The position numbers and the translations under genes were made by a program. Source: Dokdonella_A sp039926425 (lineage in GTDB: Bacteria > Pseudomonadota > Gammaproteobacteria > Xanthomonadales > Rhodanobacteraceae). From it: DNA of 48,174 bases. Below are positions 32,397-42,298 of this stretch, in pieces. The notes under the pieces were generated by a model. It ran no database searches and was not told the origin of the DNA. It was given only the letters and a program-made list of their open reading frames with translations. The number at the start of each line of letters is the position of its first letter. Within the stretch, counting starts at the first letter, position 1. Location: NCBI RefSeq assembly GCF_039926425.1, contig NZ_JBDSWZ010000148.1, positions 1 through 48,174 on the forward strand. The letters are read 5' to 3'.

Positions 32397-34793
32397 CTAT
32401 TCACTTCGCAGCGCAACCATCGGATCGATGCGCGACGCGCGCCACGCCGGAAGCAGCGCTGCGAGCACCGCAGCCATCACCATCGCCAGCATTCCTGCGG
32501 CGAGCAGTGGCAGTTGCCGGGTCGATCCGTCGACGAGGAGCGTGGTCTGTGCAAGGCGAAAGACCAGCCATGCCGCAACGGAGCCCGCCAGCACGCCGAC
32601 TGCGCTCGCACTGAGGCTTTCTCGGAGGATTGCGCGTGCGAGAGTGGTCGGGGACGCGCCGATGGCCAGTCGAAGACCGAACTCGCCGATACGCCGTTGT
32701 TGTTGGAGCGATGCGACCGCGTACACGCCGAGCATCGCAAGCAGAAGTGCGGCCAGCGCAAACGCGCCGACCGTACCCGCAAAGAAGCGAGCCGGTCGCA
32801 ACTGGTCGGCGAGTTCATCGACGAGCGCGTATTGGCGCGTGATGGCCTGCTGCGGATCGATTTCCCAGACGGCCTCGGCCATTTGCGCGTCGATGCCAGC
32901 CATTGGGCGATCGCCCCGCAAAAGGAACGTCATGGCAACGCTTGGATGCTGCGCGAATGGAATCAGGATTTCAGGACTCGCCGGCATGCGCAGGCCGGCG
33001 TTTCGAATGTCCTCGACGACGCCGACGATCCGGAATGAAGCGATTTCGCCTGCGCGCATCGGCAGCGTGATCTGCTGCCCAAGGGGCGATGTCTCGCCGA
33101 AGGCGCGTCGCGCCGCAGTGCGGTTGATGATTGCCACCGATTCGGTTCCGCCACGATCGCTGTCGGCAAAGTCGCGGCCCGCAAGCAGCGGGATGCCGAG
33201 CAACGCACGATATCCCGGCGATACGCGACGGAATGCCACCTGCATCGGTTCGTTGGCGGCGCGACCGATCACGATCATGTCGATGCTGTTCGGGCCGATG
33301 TTGGACAACGGCGCGCTGCTGGTCAGCGCGACCGATCGCGTCCCGGACAACGCGCTGAGGCGTTCGCGAATGCGATCGGCAAACACCGCCCAGCTGGAGG
33401 ACGGCGCGTTGCTGAAAATCTGCAGCGCATGAACCTGGTCGGCGGAGAATCCGGGATCGACGCTCTGCAGTTTCCAGAGCGTCGCCGCGAAGGTCAGTGC
33501 AGCAATCAGGCTCATCGTGGACAACGCGGTCGCGACCGCGGGCAGGACACGGCGCTGGCGGTTGTCGCCGAACAGGCCCTTGCCGCCACTGCGGATGGCG
33601 TCGTTCGGCTGCGCCCGCAAGCGAAGCGACCCGGTCAGGATCGCAAACAGCGGGATGATCACTCCGAGGAGCACGGCGAACGCGACGACGCTCCAGTCCA
33701 TTGCGATGCCGTCGATGCGCGGGATGCTGTCGCGCGCAAGTTCGCGAAGCACACGCACACCGATGTGCGCGAGGGCGATACCGAGAACCGAAGCGAGCCC
33801 TGCGATCAACGCCAGTTCGAGCAGGAGCCCACGCCAGACGCGCATGCGGGTGGCACCAATCGCCTGCATGACCGCCTGTTCGTGACGGCGCGCAGTCTGG
33901 CGTCCGTCGAGGAGAATCGCGACATTCGCGGCGGCAATCAGAAGCACCAGCACCGCCAGTGCAAACGCGCCCCACAACGCAAGGCGCACGTCGCCGACGA
34001 GGATGTCGAGGAACGGGCGTGCCTGCATGCGCCAGTCCGACGGGTCGCTTCCGTTTGCGTCGCGCAATGCAGCGACGTTTGCCTCCAGGCCCGTCGCCGC
34101 CTGTTGGAGCGACACGCCGGAGTGCAGACGTCCGATCATCAGCAGAAAACGTTGATGGGGGTCCTGCGGCAGGTCCTTCGTGGCCAACGGCCTCCATAGT
34201 CCGGTATCGCCCGTGAACACATTCATCGTCGAGGGCATCACCCCGACGATTTCCAGCGGCGGCTCGTTGGCCAGACGCATGCGTCGCCCGATCACGTTCG
34301 GATCGCCACCGAAGCTGCGCTGCCACTCGCCATACGACAGCACCACGGTTGCGCGGTTGAGGCGAATGTCATCCGGACTTAATGCGCGGCCGAGAAGCGG
34401 CTTCAAGCCAAGAACCTCGAAGAAGTCGGCGCTGACCTTTTGTGCGGTGATATCGCGCGGTCGCTGGCCGTCGGGCTCAGCCGTTTCTGTCCAGTAGGTG
34501 AAGTAGGCGAGCGCATCGAATCCCTGGGTCCCCGCTGCGAGCTGCTCGGCTTCCGCGACGGTGAGGTGCGCGTGCTCGATGTGCTGCGTCGCGCTGTCCG
34601 CTTCGAGCATGACAAGACGTCCGCTGTCGGGAAACGGAAGCCCGCGAAGGAGCACGCCGCTGAGCGTGCAGAACATCGCGACGCTGAGGCCGATGCCGAA
34701 CGCCAGCATGCCGATCGATGCGATCGAGAAGCCGGGCGCCTTGCGCAGGCGACGCGCGCTGTGGCGAAGATCGTGGAACACTCTTGCGAACAT
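32397..34793 (-). CDS. giant two-module FtsX/MacB permease 1
   Basis: A 798-aa inner-membrane protein of the ADOP type: an N-terminal helix (FSIASIGMLAFGIGLSVAMF), a periplasmic MacB core, three helices with FtsX-type loop (RRHEQAVMQAIGATRMRVWR), then a second copy of core and helices (RRIGEFGLRLAIGASPTTLAR), ending in RASRIDPMVALRSE. Because each half carries a full FtsX module, one chain can replace a dimer of ordinary FtsX-type permeases. It is the last and most divergent permease of the array. Only eight bases separate it from permease 2. MacB-type permeases couple ATP hydrolysis in the cytoplasm to movement of substrates in the periplasm; the substrate is not known. Confidence 0.92.
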   Translation of the reverse strand: MFARVFHDLRHSARRLRKAPGFSIASIGMLAFGIGLSVAMFCTLSGVLLRGLPFPDSGRLVMLEADSATQHIEHAHLTVAEAEQLAAGTQGFDALAYFTYWTETAEPDGQRPRDITAQKVSADFFEVLGLKPLLGRALSPDDIRLNRATVVLSYGEWQRSFGGDPNVIGRRMRLANEPPLEIVGVMPSTMNVFTGDTGLWRPLATKDLPQDPHQRFLLMIGRLHSGVSLQQAATGLEANVAALRDANGSDPSDWRMQARPFLDILVGDVRLALWGAFALAVLVLLIAAANVAILLDGRQTARRHEQAVMQAIGATRMRVWRGLLLELALIAGLASVLGIALAHIGVRVLRELARDSIPRIDGIAMDWSVVAFAVLLGVIIPLFAILTGSLRLRAQPNDAIRSGGKGLFGDNRQRRVLPAVATALSTMSLIAALTFAATLWKLQSVDPGFSADQVHALQIFSNAPSSSWAVFADRIRERLSALSGTRSVALTSSAPLSNIGPNSIDMIVIGRAANEPMQVAFRRVSPGYRALLGIPLLAGRDFADSDRGGTESVAIINRTAARRAFGETSPLGQQITLPMRAGEIASFRIVGVVEDIRNAGLRMPASPEILIPFAQHPSVAMTFLLRGDRPMAGIDAQMAEAVWEIDPQQAITRQYALVDELADQLRPARFFAGTVGAFALAALLLAMLGVYAVASLQQQRRIGEFGLRLAIGASPTTLARAILRESLSASAVGVLAGSVAAWLVFRLAQTTLLVDGSTRQLPLLAAGMLAMVMAAVLAALLPAWRASRIDPMVALRSE

Positions 34794-34801
34794 GGATAGT
34801 C

Positions 34802-37216
34802 CTATTCGTGACGCAGCGCGACGGTCGGGTCCACGCGCAATGCGCGCCGGGCCGGCACGACAACGGCGGCCAGCGCCGCGAGAATCAATATCGCCAGCAC
34901 GCTTGCCACCACTGCGATGTTGCTGCCTTCGATGCTCGGCATCGAGCCGGTCAGCAGATGCGCGAACGGAACGCCGGCAGCGAGGCCAAGCGCCAGGCCG
35001 ATGCCGAGCTGCACGACACTGCGAGCGAACACGTGGCGCAGCACGCGATGGGCGGGCGCCCCGAGTGCACGCCGCACGCCGATTTCGCGTGTGCGCTGTC
35101 CGACACTGAACGCCATCACGCCGTACAGGCCTGCACCGGCGAGCAGCAGGGCAATCAATCCGAACGCGCTGAAGCTCTGCGCAACCGTGCGTTCGCCGAG
35201 GGTTCCGCTGCTGATGACGCCGGCGTAGTCGCGTACCCAGTAAAGTGGCGTATCCGCATCCACCCCACGCATGATTGCGTTGAGCCGCGGCGCAAACGCG
35301 AGCGGTTCATCGCGCGCGCGTACCGCGACATTGGCGATGCGGAACGGAGCCTGGCGGAGTGGAAACAGCATGGCCGGTTGCGCGGAATCTCCGGGCGCGT
35401 TGAGTCTGAGTGCGGGGACCACGCCAACGACGGTGACGGTCGCGCCTTTCGGATCGCGCGGATCGAGACGGAATGTGCGCCCGAGCACTCCCGCGCCTGC
35501 ACCGAAGCGGGTGGCGAAACGCTGGTCGACGATGGCGACGCGCGGGCCGTCCGGATGATCGCTCGAGTCGAACGAACGTCCTTGTTGAAGACCGATGCTG
35601 TAGGCGGCGAGGAAGTGATCGTCGACGGCGCCCGTCAGCACCTGCGGCTGCGCCGCGTCGCCGGCGACCGCGCCCGCCGGCAGCACATCGTGGAGCTCGT
35701 TGAAATTGGTTCCCGGAGTGGCGGTACCGACCGTTGCGTCGACCACGCCGGGATCTTCACGAAGACGCTCACCAAGACGTTCGTACAGACGCACCTGATC
35801 CGCTGGCGTCGCATCGCTCGTCGCCGGCAGCATCAGGCGCGCGGTCAACAGATGATCCGTGGCGATCCCGAGGTCGACATGATCGAGTGCGGCGAGCCCG
35901 CGCACCATCGTGCCGACGCTGATGAGAAGTGCGCACGACAGCGCGATTTCGCCGATCACCAGAATGCGGCTGATGCGTGCAAACGATCCGCCGGCGACGC
36001 TGCGTGTGCCGTCACGCAGGTTGTCGGCGACGGCCGTGTCGCGGACATGCAGGGCCGACAGCAAGCCGGTCAGCGCTGCGGTGAGCAACGCGGCACCCAG
36101 CGCGAGTGCAATGACCGTGGCGTCGATGTCGAAGTGCAACCACAGCGGCGGCCCGAAATCAGCCGCACGCATCAGGCCCTGTTGCCACTGCGCGCCGATG
36201 TGAGCGAGTGGCAACGCAATGACAGTCGCGATCAGACTGAGCAACAGGCATTCCGCAACCAGTTGCGTGACGAGACGGGTTCGGCTCGCGCCCAGCGCGG
36301 CCCGAACTGCGAATTCATGGCGCCGACCGAGGGTTCGCGTCAGCAACAGGTTTGCCGCATTCGCACACGCAACCAGCAAGACCATGACGACGGCAGCGAG
36401 CATGATGTCGAGCACGGTGCGGATGGTGCGGCTCACCGCAAACCAGGCGAGCGGTTCGATCCCGGGCTGCATGCCGCGATAGCGTTCCGGTTGATCGTGG
36501 ACCGCTTGCGCGAACCAGCTGGCGAATCCGGCGTCGATCGCGGCATCGCTGGCACCGGTGTGCCGGCGCAGGACGATCCAGTACGACAGATCATCCGCTT
36601 TGGCACCCTCGAACAGATGCGCGGCGACCCAGATGACTTCCCGGTTCGGATAGCTGAAGTTCTCCGGCATGACGCCGATCACGGTGGTCGGCTGCGCATT
36701 CACGCGCATCTGGCGACCGACGATGGCGGGATCGCCGCCGTAGCGGCTTTGCCACAGTTCGTACGACAGCATCGCGACGGACGGCGCACCGTCGCGTGCG
36801 TCCGCGTCGGAAAAGTCGCGACCCAGCATCGGCGCGACCGCGAGCACGCGGAACAGGTTCGCACTGACGAACGCACCGCTGCTGCGTTCGGGCCGGTCGA
36901 GATCGCTCAGGTTCATCGTCGAGCGCGCAAAGCCCGCCGTTTCTGCGATGTCGGCGAGGCGGCGTTGTACAGCGATGAGGTCGTGGTTCCCCATTGGATT
37001 GAGATCGTTGCCGCCGTCCTCTCGCAGTCCCGCATGCAGCAACTGGTCGGGTGCATCGAACGGCAGCGGGCGAAGCACGAAGCCGTTGAGCATCGCCAGC
37101 ATGAAAATCACGCAGGTGAGGCCGCCGCCAAGCACGCCGATCACGAGCAACGAGAACGCCGGTCGCTTGATGAGACCCCGCGCGGCGTCGCGGAGGTCGT
37201 GGAGGAGGGCATTCAT
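34802..37216 (-). CDS. giant two-module FtsX/MacB permease 2
   Basis: An 804-aa paralogue of permease 1 with the same plan: N-terminal helix (FSLLVIGVLGGGLTCVIFMLAM), periplasmic core with the MacB_PCD-like phrases SYELWQSRYGGDPAIVGRQM and VIGVMPENFSYP, an FtsX module (GRRHEFAVRAALGASRTRL), a second core and a second FtsX module (QRTREIGVRRALGAPAHRV), and the end RRALRVDPTVALRHE. No signal for a separate transcript is visible; the spacing to its neighbours is 51 and 8 bases. It lacks its own ATPase and must share one. Confidence 0.93.
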   Translation of the reverse strand: MNALLHDLRDAARGLIKRPAFSLLVIGVLGGGLTCVIFMLAMLNGFVLRPLPFDAPDQLLHAGLREDGGNDLNPMGNHDLIAVQRRLADIAETAGFARSTMNLSDLDRPERSSGAFVSANLFRVLAVAPMLGRDFSDADARDGAPSVAMLSYELWQSRYGGDPAIVGRQMRVNAQPTTVIGVMPENFSYPNREVIWVAAHLFEGAKADDLSYWIVLRRHTGASDAAIDAGFASWFAQAVHDQPERYRGMQPGIEPLAWFAVSRTIRTVLDIMLAAVVMVLLVACANAANLLLTRTLGRRHEFAVRAALGASRTRLVTQLVAECLLLSLIATVIALPLAHIGAQWQQGLMRAADFGPPLWLHFDIDATVIALALGAALLTAALTGLLSALHVRDTAVADNLRDGTRSVAGGSFARISRILVIGEIALSCALLISVGTMVRGLAALDHVDLGIATDHLLTARLMLPATSDATPADQVRLYERLGERLREDPGVVDATVGTATPGTNFNELHDVLPAGAVAGDAAQPQVLTGAVDDHFLAAYSIGLQQGRSFDSSDHPDGPRVAIVDQRFATRFGAGAGVLGRTFRLDPRDPKGATVTVVGVVPALRLNAPGDSAQPAMLFPLRQAPFRIANVAVRARDEPLAFAPRLNAIMRGVDADTPLYWVRDYAGVISSGTLGERTVAQSFSAFGLIALLLAGAGLYGVMAFSVGQRTREIGVRRALGAPAHRVLRHVFARSVVQLGIGLALGLAAGVPFAHLLTGSMPSIEGSNIAVVASVLAILILAALAAVVVPARRALRVDPTVALRHE

Positions 37217-37267
37217 CGTGTCGATCGTCCTGTGGACGCGGTCATGGCGTGTCCCTTGGCGCGCAGA

Positions 37268-39652
37268 TCATTCATGTCGCAATGCCTCGGTCGGTGACAC
37301 ACGCGCGGCCGATCGCGCCGGAATCCAGCATGCGAATGCTGCAACGACGAGTACCAGCAGCACCGATCCGATCCAGGTCGATGGGTCGGTAAACGCAAGT
37401 CCATACAGATGCTCGGCAAGTACCCGCGCGAACGGGACACCGGCCAGCACTCCGAGGGTTGCGCCGAGGACGATCAGACGACCGCCCTGGCGCATCACGA
37501 GACGTAGAATTCCGGACGGATCGGCGCCGAGCGCCATCAGCACGCCGAGCTCGGACTGCCGGCGGCGCACCGCGAAGCCGAGCACGAGTGCGAGACCGGC
37601 GCCGGTCAGGAGCAGCGTGACCAGCGCGAATCCGCCGACCGCGCCAAGCAGGGTTTCGCGATCCGCGAGCGTCTGCGCGATCAGGACCGACAACGGCGTA
37701 TTCGTCACGATGCCGGCGTCGGGCAGATGCGCGATCACGCGCTGGCGTACGGCTTCGGTGAGGTCGGCAGGACGGCCCGACATGCGGGTGACGAGAAACA
37801 CTGTCGGCGACGGCGCTGGCGTGAACGTGTAGTAGGTCGGCAGATCGCCCGCTTCGTCGAGTGAGTTCTGCTTCACCGACGGCACCACGCCGATGATCCG
37901 CGCGCGGCGGATGGCGCCGTTTGCGTCTGCAATGCCGACGGTGGCCGTCAGCGGGTCGACCGATGCAAGATAGCGTTGCCGGTACAACGCATCGACGATG
38001 ACCGGACTCGCATCGCCTTCATCGGCGTTTTCGAACGCGCGCCCGGCACTGATGCGGATACCGAGCGCGGCAAAATAACCGACGCCGATGCCGTTGACGC
38101 GTGCGGTCTGGTCACCGTCCTGCCCCGGCACATGCACCGTCGCCACCCTTGCCATGTGGGTGAATGGCGGGGTATCCGCGATGGCGACATTCTGCACTCC
38201 GGGCAACGTTGCGAGGTCGTCGCGCAGCGCCGACACCTGCGTTTGCCAGCGCGCGCGTTCGTCGACGGCAACGGGCGTGCCGGTGGCGCGCGCGCGTTGG
38301 ATCGCGGTGATGAGCACGCCGCGATCGTCGAAACCACGGTCGACCGAAATGAGATTCAGCGCACTGCGCAACAGCAAGCCGGCGCCGCCGAGCAATGCGG
38401 TGGTCAGCATCACCTGCACGACGAGCATCGCCGGACGAACGCGTCCGAGTCCTTCGGTTCCCGCGCGCGACGACAGACGATTTGCGCGTTGAGCGATCGC
38501 GGCGGCGAACAGGCTGCTGCAGAAGGCCAGCAGCGCGGCGAGCGTGCCCGCGACGACAGCCGCGGGCCCGAACTGGACGCCTTGCGGAGGATTCGCCGGC
38601 AACAGTCCGCGGTCGACGATCAACGCGATGCATGACGGTACCGCGAGCAGTCCGAGTGCGAGCCCGAGCAGCGACGGTGGTGCGATGTCGGCGATGATGT
38701 CCAGCGCAATGTCGCGTCCGCGTGCGCCGAGTGCGCGTCGCACCGCGAACTCGCGCGCGCGCCCGAGCAATCGGTCGAGCTGGAGATTCACCAGCGTTGC
38801 TCCGACTGCCGCCAGCAGGATCAGCGCGGCGAGTTGCAGTAGCGCCAGCGGTTGCTGCGCGGATTCACCGAAACGTTCGCGCCACGGTCGGGCTTCGAAT
38901 GTCAGGCCGGCATTCGCAACCAGTCCGGCGACTCCGCCGCCCGATGCGAGTAGGGTCGTCATCGTTGCATCGGCGTCGCGGATCGTGGTGCCGGGCGTCA
39001 ACCGCGCGATGATCCCGAGGTCGCCGACTTCACCCCGATCCGCCTGTGCCTGTTCCGACGCAGACATCGCATACGGCCGCCAGGCATTGATGGTCGCATC
39101 GGGAAATGCAAACGACGGCGGCATCACGCCGATCACTTGATATGTCTCGCCGCGCAACCGCACGGATTGTCCGACGATCGCCGGATCGGCGTCGAAGTGC
39201 GAACGCCATTCGTTGTTGGACAGCAGGACCACGTGATCGGCGCCCGGGTGCGCGTCCTCATCGGTGAATCCGCGTCCGAGTGCCGGCGCCACACCCAGGA
39301 CACGGCCGATATTCGGCGTTGTCCGTGCGACATGCCAGGCACGACCGCTTTCGTCGCTCATGGTCTGCCCGTCGGCGATGAAACCCGCCAGATCCGCGAA
39401 CCGCGCGTGATCCTGTTCGAGGGTGACACGCAGCCGGTCACTCAGTCCGACCTTGAAGCCGAATTTCTGCAGGTTCGCACGCAGCTCGACGAGTTGTTCG
39501 CCGTGTTCGTAAGGCAATGCCTTCCATCGCAGCGCATGCAGGGCGCCAAACGCGGTCGCGTTGATTGCGACGACCACCGCCACCAGCCCAGTCACCGCCA
39601 GTGCGAAGGCGGGCGAGCGCACTTGACGCTGCAGCAGATTCGAAACGTTCAT
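37268..39652 (-). CDS. giant two-module FtsX/MacB permease 3
   Basis: A 794-aa paralogue. N-terminal helix FALAVTGLVAVVVAINATAFGAL, core phrases NNEWRSHFDADPAIVGQSVRL and VIGVMPPSFAFP, first FtsX module GRAREFAVRRALGARGRDI, second core, second FtsX module RRQSELGVLMALGADPSGI, end RSAARVSPTEALRHE. The first module loop between core strands is shorter than in permease 4. It follows permease 4 by only 11 bases, so the two are translated from one message. Confidence 0.93.
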   Translation of the reverse strand: MNVSNLLQRQVRSPAFALAVTGLVAVVVAINATAFGALHALRWKALPYEHGEQLVELRANLQKFGFKVGLSDRLRVTLEQDHARFADLAGFIADGQTMSDESGRAWHVARTTPNIGRVLGVAPALGRGFTDEDAHPGADHVVLLSNNEWRSHFDADPAIVGQSVRLRGETYQVIGVMPPSFAFPDATINAWRPYAMSASEQAQADRGEVGDLGIIARLTPGTTIRDADATMTTLLASGGGVAGLVANAGLTFEARPWRERFGESAQQPLALLQLAALILLAAVGATLVNLQLDRLLGRAREFAVRRALGARGRDIALDIIADIAPPSLLGLALGLLAVPSCIALIVDRGLLPANPPQGVQFGPAAVVAGTLAALLAFCSSLFAAAIAQRANRLSSRAGTEGLGRVRPAMLVVQVMLTTALLGGAGLLLRSALNLISVDRGFDDRGVLITAIQRARATGTPVAVDERARWQTQVSALRDDLATLPGVQNVAIADTPPFTHMARVATVHVPGQDGDQTARVNGIGVGYFAALGIRISAGRAFENADEGDASPVIVDALYRQRYLASVDPLTATVGIADANGAIRRARIIGVVPSVKQNSLDEAGDLPTYYTFTPAPSPTVFLVTRMSGRPADLTEAVRQRVIAHLPDAGIVTNTPLSVLIAQTLADRETLLGAVGGFALVTLLLTGAGLALVLGFAVRRRQSELGVLMALGADPSGILRLVMRQGGRLIVLGATLGVLAGVPFARVLAEHLYGLAFTDPSTWIGSVLLVLVVAAFACWIPARSAARVSPTEALRHE

Positions 39653-39663
39653 CGTGCGATCTC

Positions 39664-42126
39664 CTACTCGTGGCGCAGCGCTTCAGTGGGCGCGACCCGG
39701 GACGCGCGGCGTGCCGGCAGCCAGCACGCGGCCAGTGCAGTCGATGCCAAGACACCGACCACCGCCACGAGGCTCGGCAGGTCGATGCTGTCGACGCCGA
39801 AGAGCTGGCTTTTCAGCAGCATGCCGAGCCCAAATGCACCGACCACACCGGTGCCGATTCCGATTCCGATCAGCCAGACTCCATCGGACATCACTTCGCG
39901 ACGGATCTGCGATCCGTTCGCACCGATGGCCATGCGCACGCCGAATTCGCCCGTACGCTGCGTGACTGCGAATGCGAGCACGCCGTAGATGCCGATCGCG
40001 GCAAGTAACAGCGCGAGCGCGGCGAAGACGCCAATCAACTGCATCGGCACGCGCCGCCCCGTCAGCGACAACTGCACGCGTTGATCGAGCGTCATCATGT
40101 CGAACAACGGTTGTTCGGCATCGATCGCATGGATCGCCGCGCGCAATGGTGCCGCGAGAGCGCCCGGTTCAGTCCGGGTGCGAAGCACGAGAGCGACCGT
40201 GTCGGTCGGCGACTGACCGTAATCCAAGTAGAAGGTTTCCTGGGTCACGTCTTCGCCAAGATCGCCGTTCTTGACGGTGTCGACGACGCCGACAATGGCG
40301 TACTGCTGGCCGGACACGCCGGGTCGGTCGAGATCGAGCACCTGACCGATCGCATCGCCATCGGGAAAACGTTTTTGCGCGAACAGCGCATCGACGAGTG
40401 CAACCTTGTTGGCGCTGTTCCAGTCATCGGAGTTGAACGTGCGGCCACGCTGCAGCGCGATGCCCATCGCCCTGAAATAGTCCGCATCGACGGTGCGCAC
40501 GAACGCGTGAGGAGTCGCGCCGTTGCCTGGATGCCCGACCAGCGCGTAACTCGATCCGTTGACCGCGCCCGACATCGGTCGCACGTCCGTGAGGCCTGCC
40601 GCGGTGACACCGGGCAGCGCGCGCGCTGCGTCGAGAAAGCGTGCCATCACCCGTGCGCGCGAGGCCGGATCCGGGTATTTTCCGTGTGGCAGCGCGATGG
40701 CCGCGGTCAGCACGCCGTTCGCGTCGAAGCCGGGACTCTGGTCGATGACGTTGGCGAAGCTGCGCATCAGCAGGCCGGCGCTTGCCAGCAGTGCGACTGC
40801 AAGCGCGAGCTGCGTCACGACGAGCGCATTTCGCAGTGCAATCGCGCCGCGCCCGCCGCCACCGATCCGGGTGCTTTCACGCAGCACCCGCTGCGGCTGC
40901 GACAGTCTCGCGGAAACGACCGGAAACAGTCCGAACAGCACACCGGTGCCGACCGCGACCGCAAAAGTGAATGACAGCACGCGCAGATCGAGACCGAGCG
41001 ACACCCAATCCGGCAGCAGCCCGGACATCGCGACGAGTCGCTGGCCAGCGACGGCCACGCCGATCCCGAGCGCGGCGCCGATCAATGCGAGCAACAACGC
41101 CTCGATCAGCAACTGGCGCGCGATACGCGCAGCACTCGCGCCGAGCGCGGCGCGTACGGAGAGCTCCTTCTGTCGCGCGGACAGACGTGTCAACAACAGG
41201 TTGGCAATATTCGCCGATGCGATCAGCAGCACGAGGGCCACGGCGATCTGCAGCAACAGCAACATCTGCGCATGGTCACCGGCCAGCAGCGAACGCAGTG
41301 GCCGCACGTTGACGGTAAAACCCGCGTCGCGCATGAACCGTGCGAACTGCGCGCCTTGCGCGCCGCCAACGGAATCGATGCGATCGAAATTGCGCTGGAT
41401 CACCAGATCGCATTGCGCCTTCGCGTCCGCGATCGTCGCGCCAGGGGCAAGCCGTGCGATGCCGATCGAGAATTCGGTACCGCGCTGGGTTTCCGCTTTT
41501 TGCGCGTCGGTGAATGCGAACGGCACGTACAACACAGTCTCGCGATCTGGAAACATGAAGCTGGCCGGCATCACGCCAACCACGCGATAATTCTCGCCGT
41601 TGAGGCGCAGCTCGCGTCCGACCACCGACGCATCCGCATTGAACTGGTTCATCCACAGCGCATTGCCGAGCACGACCACCTTGTCGCGACCGGTTACCGC
41701 TTCTTCCTCGGTGAATGTGCGGCCAAGCGTGGCGCTGACGCCGAGTGTGGAAAACAACGAAGGCGTCGCACGAATACCGTGCACGCGCTCCGGTGCGCCG
41801 TTTTCAGCAAGGTTGAAGTTGTCTCCGCTGTAGAGCGCGCTGTCGGTCAATGCCGGGACCTGCTCGCGGCGGTCGAGGTAGTCCGGAATCGATGCGCCGG
41901 TCGCAGCGAGGCCCATCTTCGGATACGCGTTCTCGATGTCGATCAGCGCCGCATCGTCGCGGTACGGCAGCGGCTTCAGATAAATGCCTTCGATCAGGCT
42001 GAACACCAGCGTGTTCGCACCGATTGCCAGCGCGAGCGTCAGCAGTGCCGCGGCGGTGAACCCGGGCCGCGCGGCGAGCGTGCGCAAACCGTAGCGAAGA
42101 TCCTGCATCAGGGTGTCGAGCATCAT
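39664..42126 (-). CDS. giant two-module FtsX/MacB permease 4
   Basis: An 820-aa paralogue and the one closest to textbook ADOP proteins: it opens with MQDLRYGLRTLAARPGFTAAA, then LTLALAIGANTLVFSLI and LKPLPYRDDAALIDI. Core phrases are GNALWMNQFNADASVVGRELRL and VVGVMPASFMFP; FtsX loops are RQKELSVRAALGASAARI and QRTGEFGVRMAIGANGSQI; the end is RRASRVAPTEALRHE. The first ATG of two (42126, 42123) is used. Upstream lies the permease remnant at 42157. Confidence 0.94.
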   Translation of the reverse strand: MMLDTLMQDLRYGLRTLAARPGFTAAALLTLALAIGANTLVFSLIEGIYLKPLPYRDDAALIDIENAYPKMGLAATGASIPDYLDRREQVPALTDSALYSGDNFNLAENGAPERVHGIRATPSLFSTLGVSATLGRTFTEEEAVTGRDKVVVLGNALWMNQFNADASVVGRELRLNGENYRVVGVMPASFMFPDRETVLYVPFAFTDAQKAETQRGTEFSIGIARLAPGATIADAKAQCDLVIQRNFDRIDSVGGAQGAQFARFMRDAGFTVNVRPLRSLLAGDHAQMLLLLQIAVALVLLIASANIANLLLTRLSARQKELSVRAALGASAARIARQLLIEALLLALIGAALGIGVAVAGQRLVAMSGLLPDWVSLGLDLRVLSFTFAVAVGTGVLFGLFPVVSARLSQPQRVLRESTRIGGGGRGAIALRNALVVTQLALAVALLASAGLLMRSFANVIDQSPGFDANGVLTAAIALPHGKYPDPASRARVMARFLDAARALPGVTAAGLTDVRPMSGAVNGSSYALVGHPGNGATPHAFVRTVDADYFRAMGIALQRGRTFNSDDWNSANKVALVDALFAQKRFPDGDAIGQVLDLDRPGVSGQQYAIVGVVDTVKNGDLGEDVTQETFYLDYGQSPTDTVALVLRTRTEPGALAAPLRAAIHAIDAEQPLFDMMTLDQRVQLSLTGRRVPMQLIGVFAALALLLAAIGIYGVLAFAVTQRTGEFGVRMAIGANGSQIRREVMSDGVWLIGIGIGTGVVGAFGLGMLLKSQLFGVDSIDLPSLVAVVGVLASTALAACWLPARRASRVAPTEALRHE

Positions 42127-42156
42127 TGTTTCCCGTGTGAAATGATGGCGTTGCGG

Positions 42157-42216
42157 TCATTCATCCCGCAGCGCCTCCATCGGCGAGATGCGCGAGGCGC
42201 GCAAGGTGGGGATCGC
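42157..42216 (-). pseudogene. C-terminal remnant of a lost permease
   Basis: Read on the minus strand towards a TGA at 42157-42159, the last codons spell PTLRASRISPMEALRDE, which is the conserved C-terminus of all permeases of this array (compare RASRVAPTEALRHE and NAARTAPMEALRHE). Upstream of about 42216 the similarity disappears and the frame runs into the 3' end of permease 5. There is room for only 172 bases between permeases 4 and 5, so the rest of a sixth permease gene has been deleted. Confidence 0.7.
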
Positions 42217-42298
42217 GCAGGTGCGCTGCGTGCAGAACGGGTGTCGACCATCGGCAATTGCCGCTTGCACGCGTTGATTCCAGTTGGGTGCGCGCGGC

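Noticed and set aside
34718..37297. 859-codon plus-strand frame opposite permease 2
   Set aside because: Arg/His/Gln-rich antisense shadow; the permease has clear family motifs.
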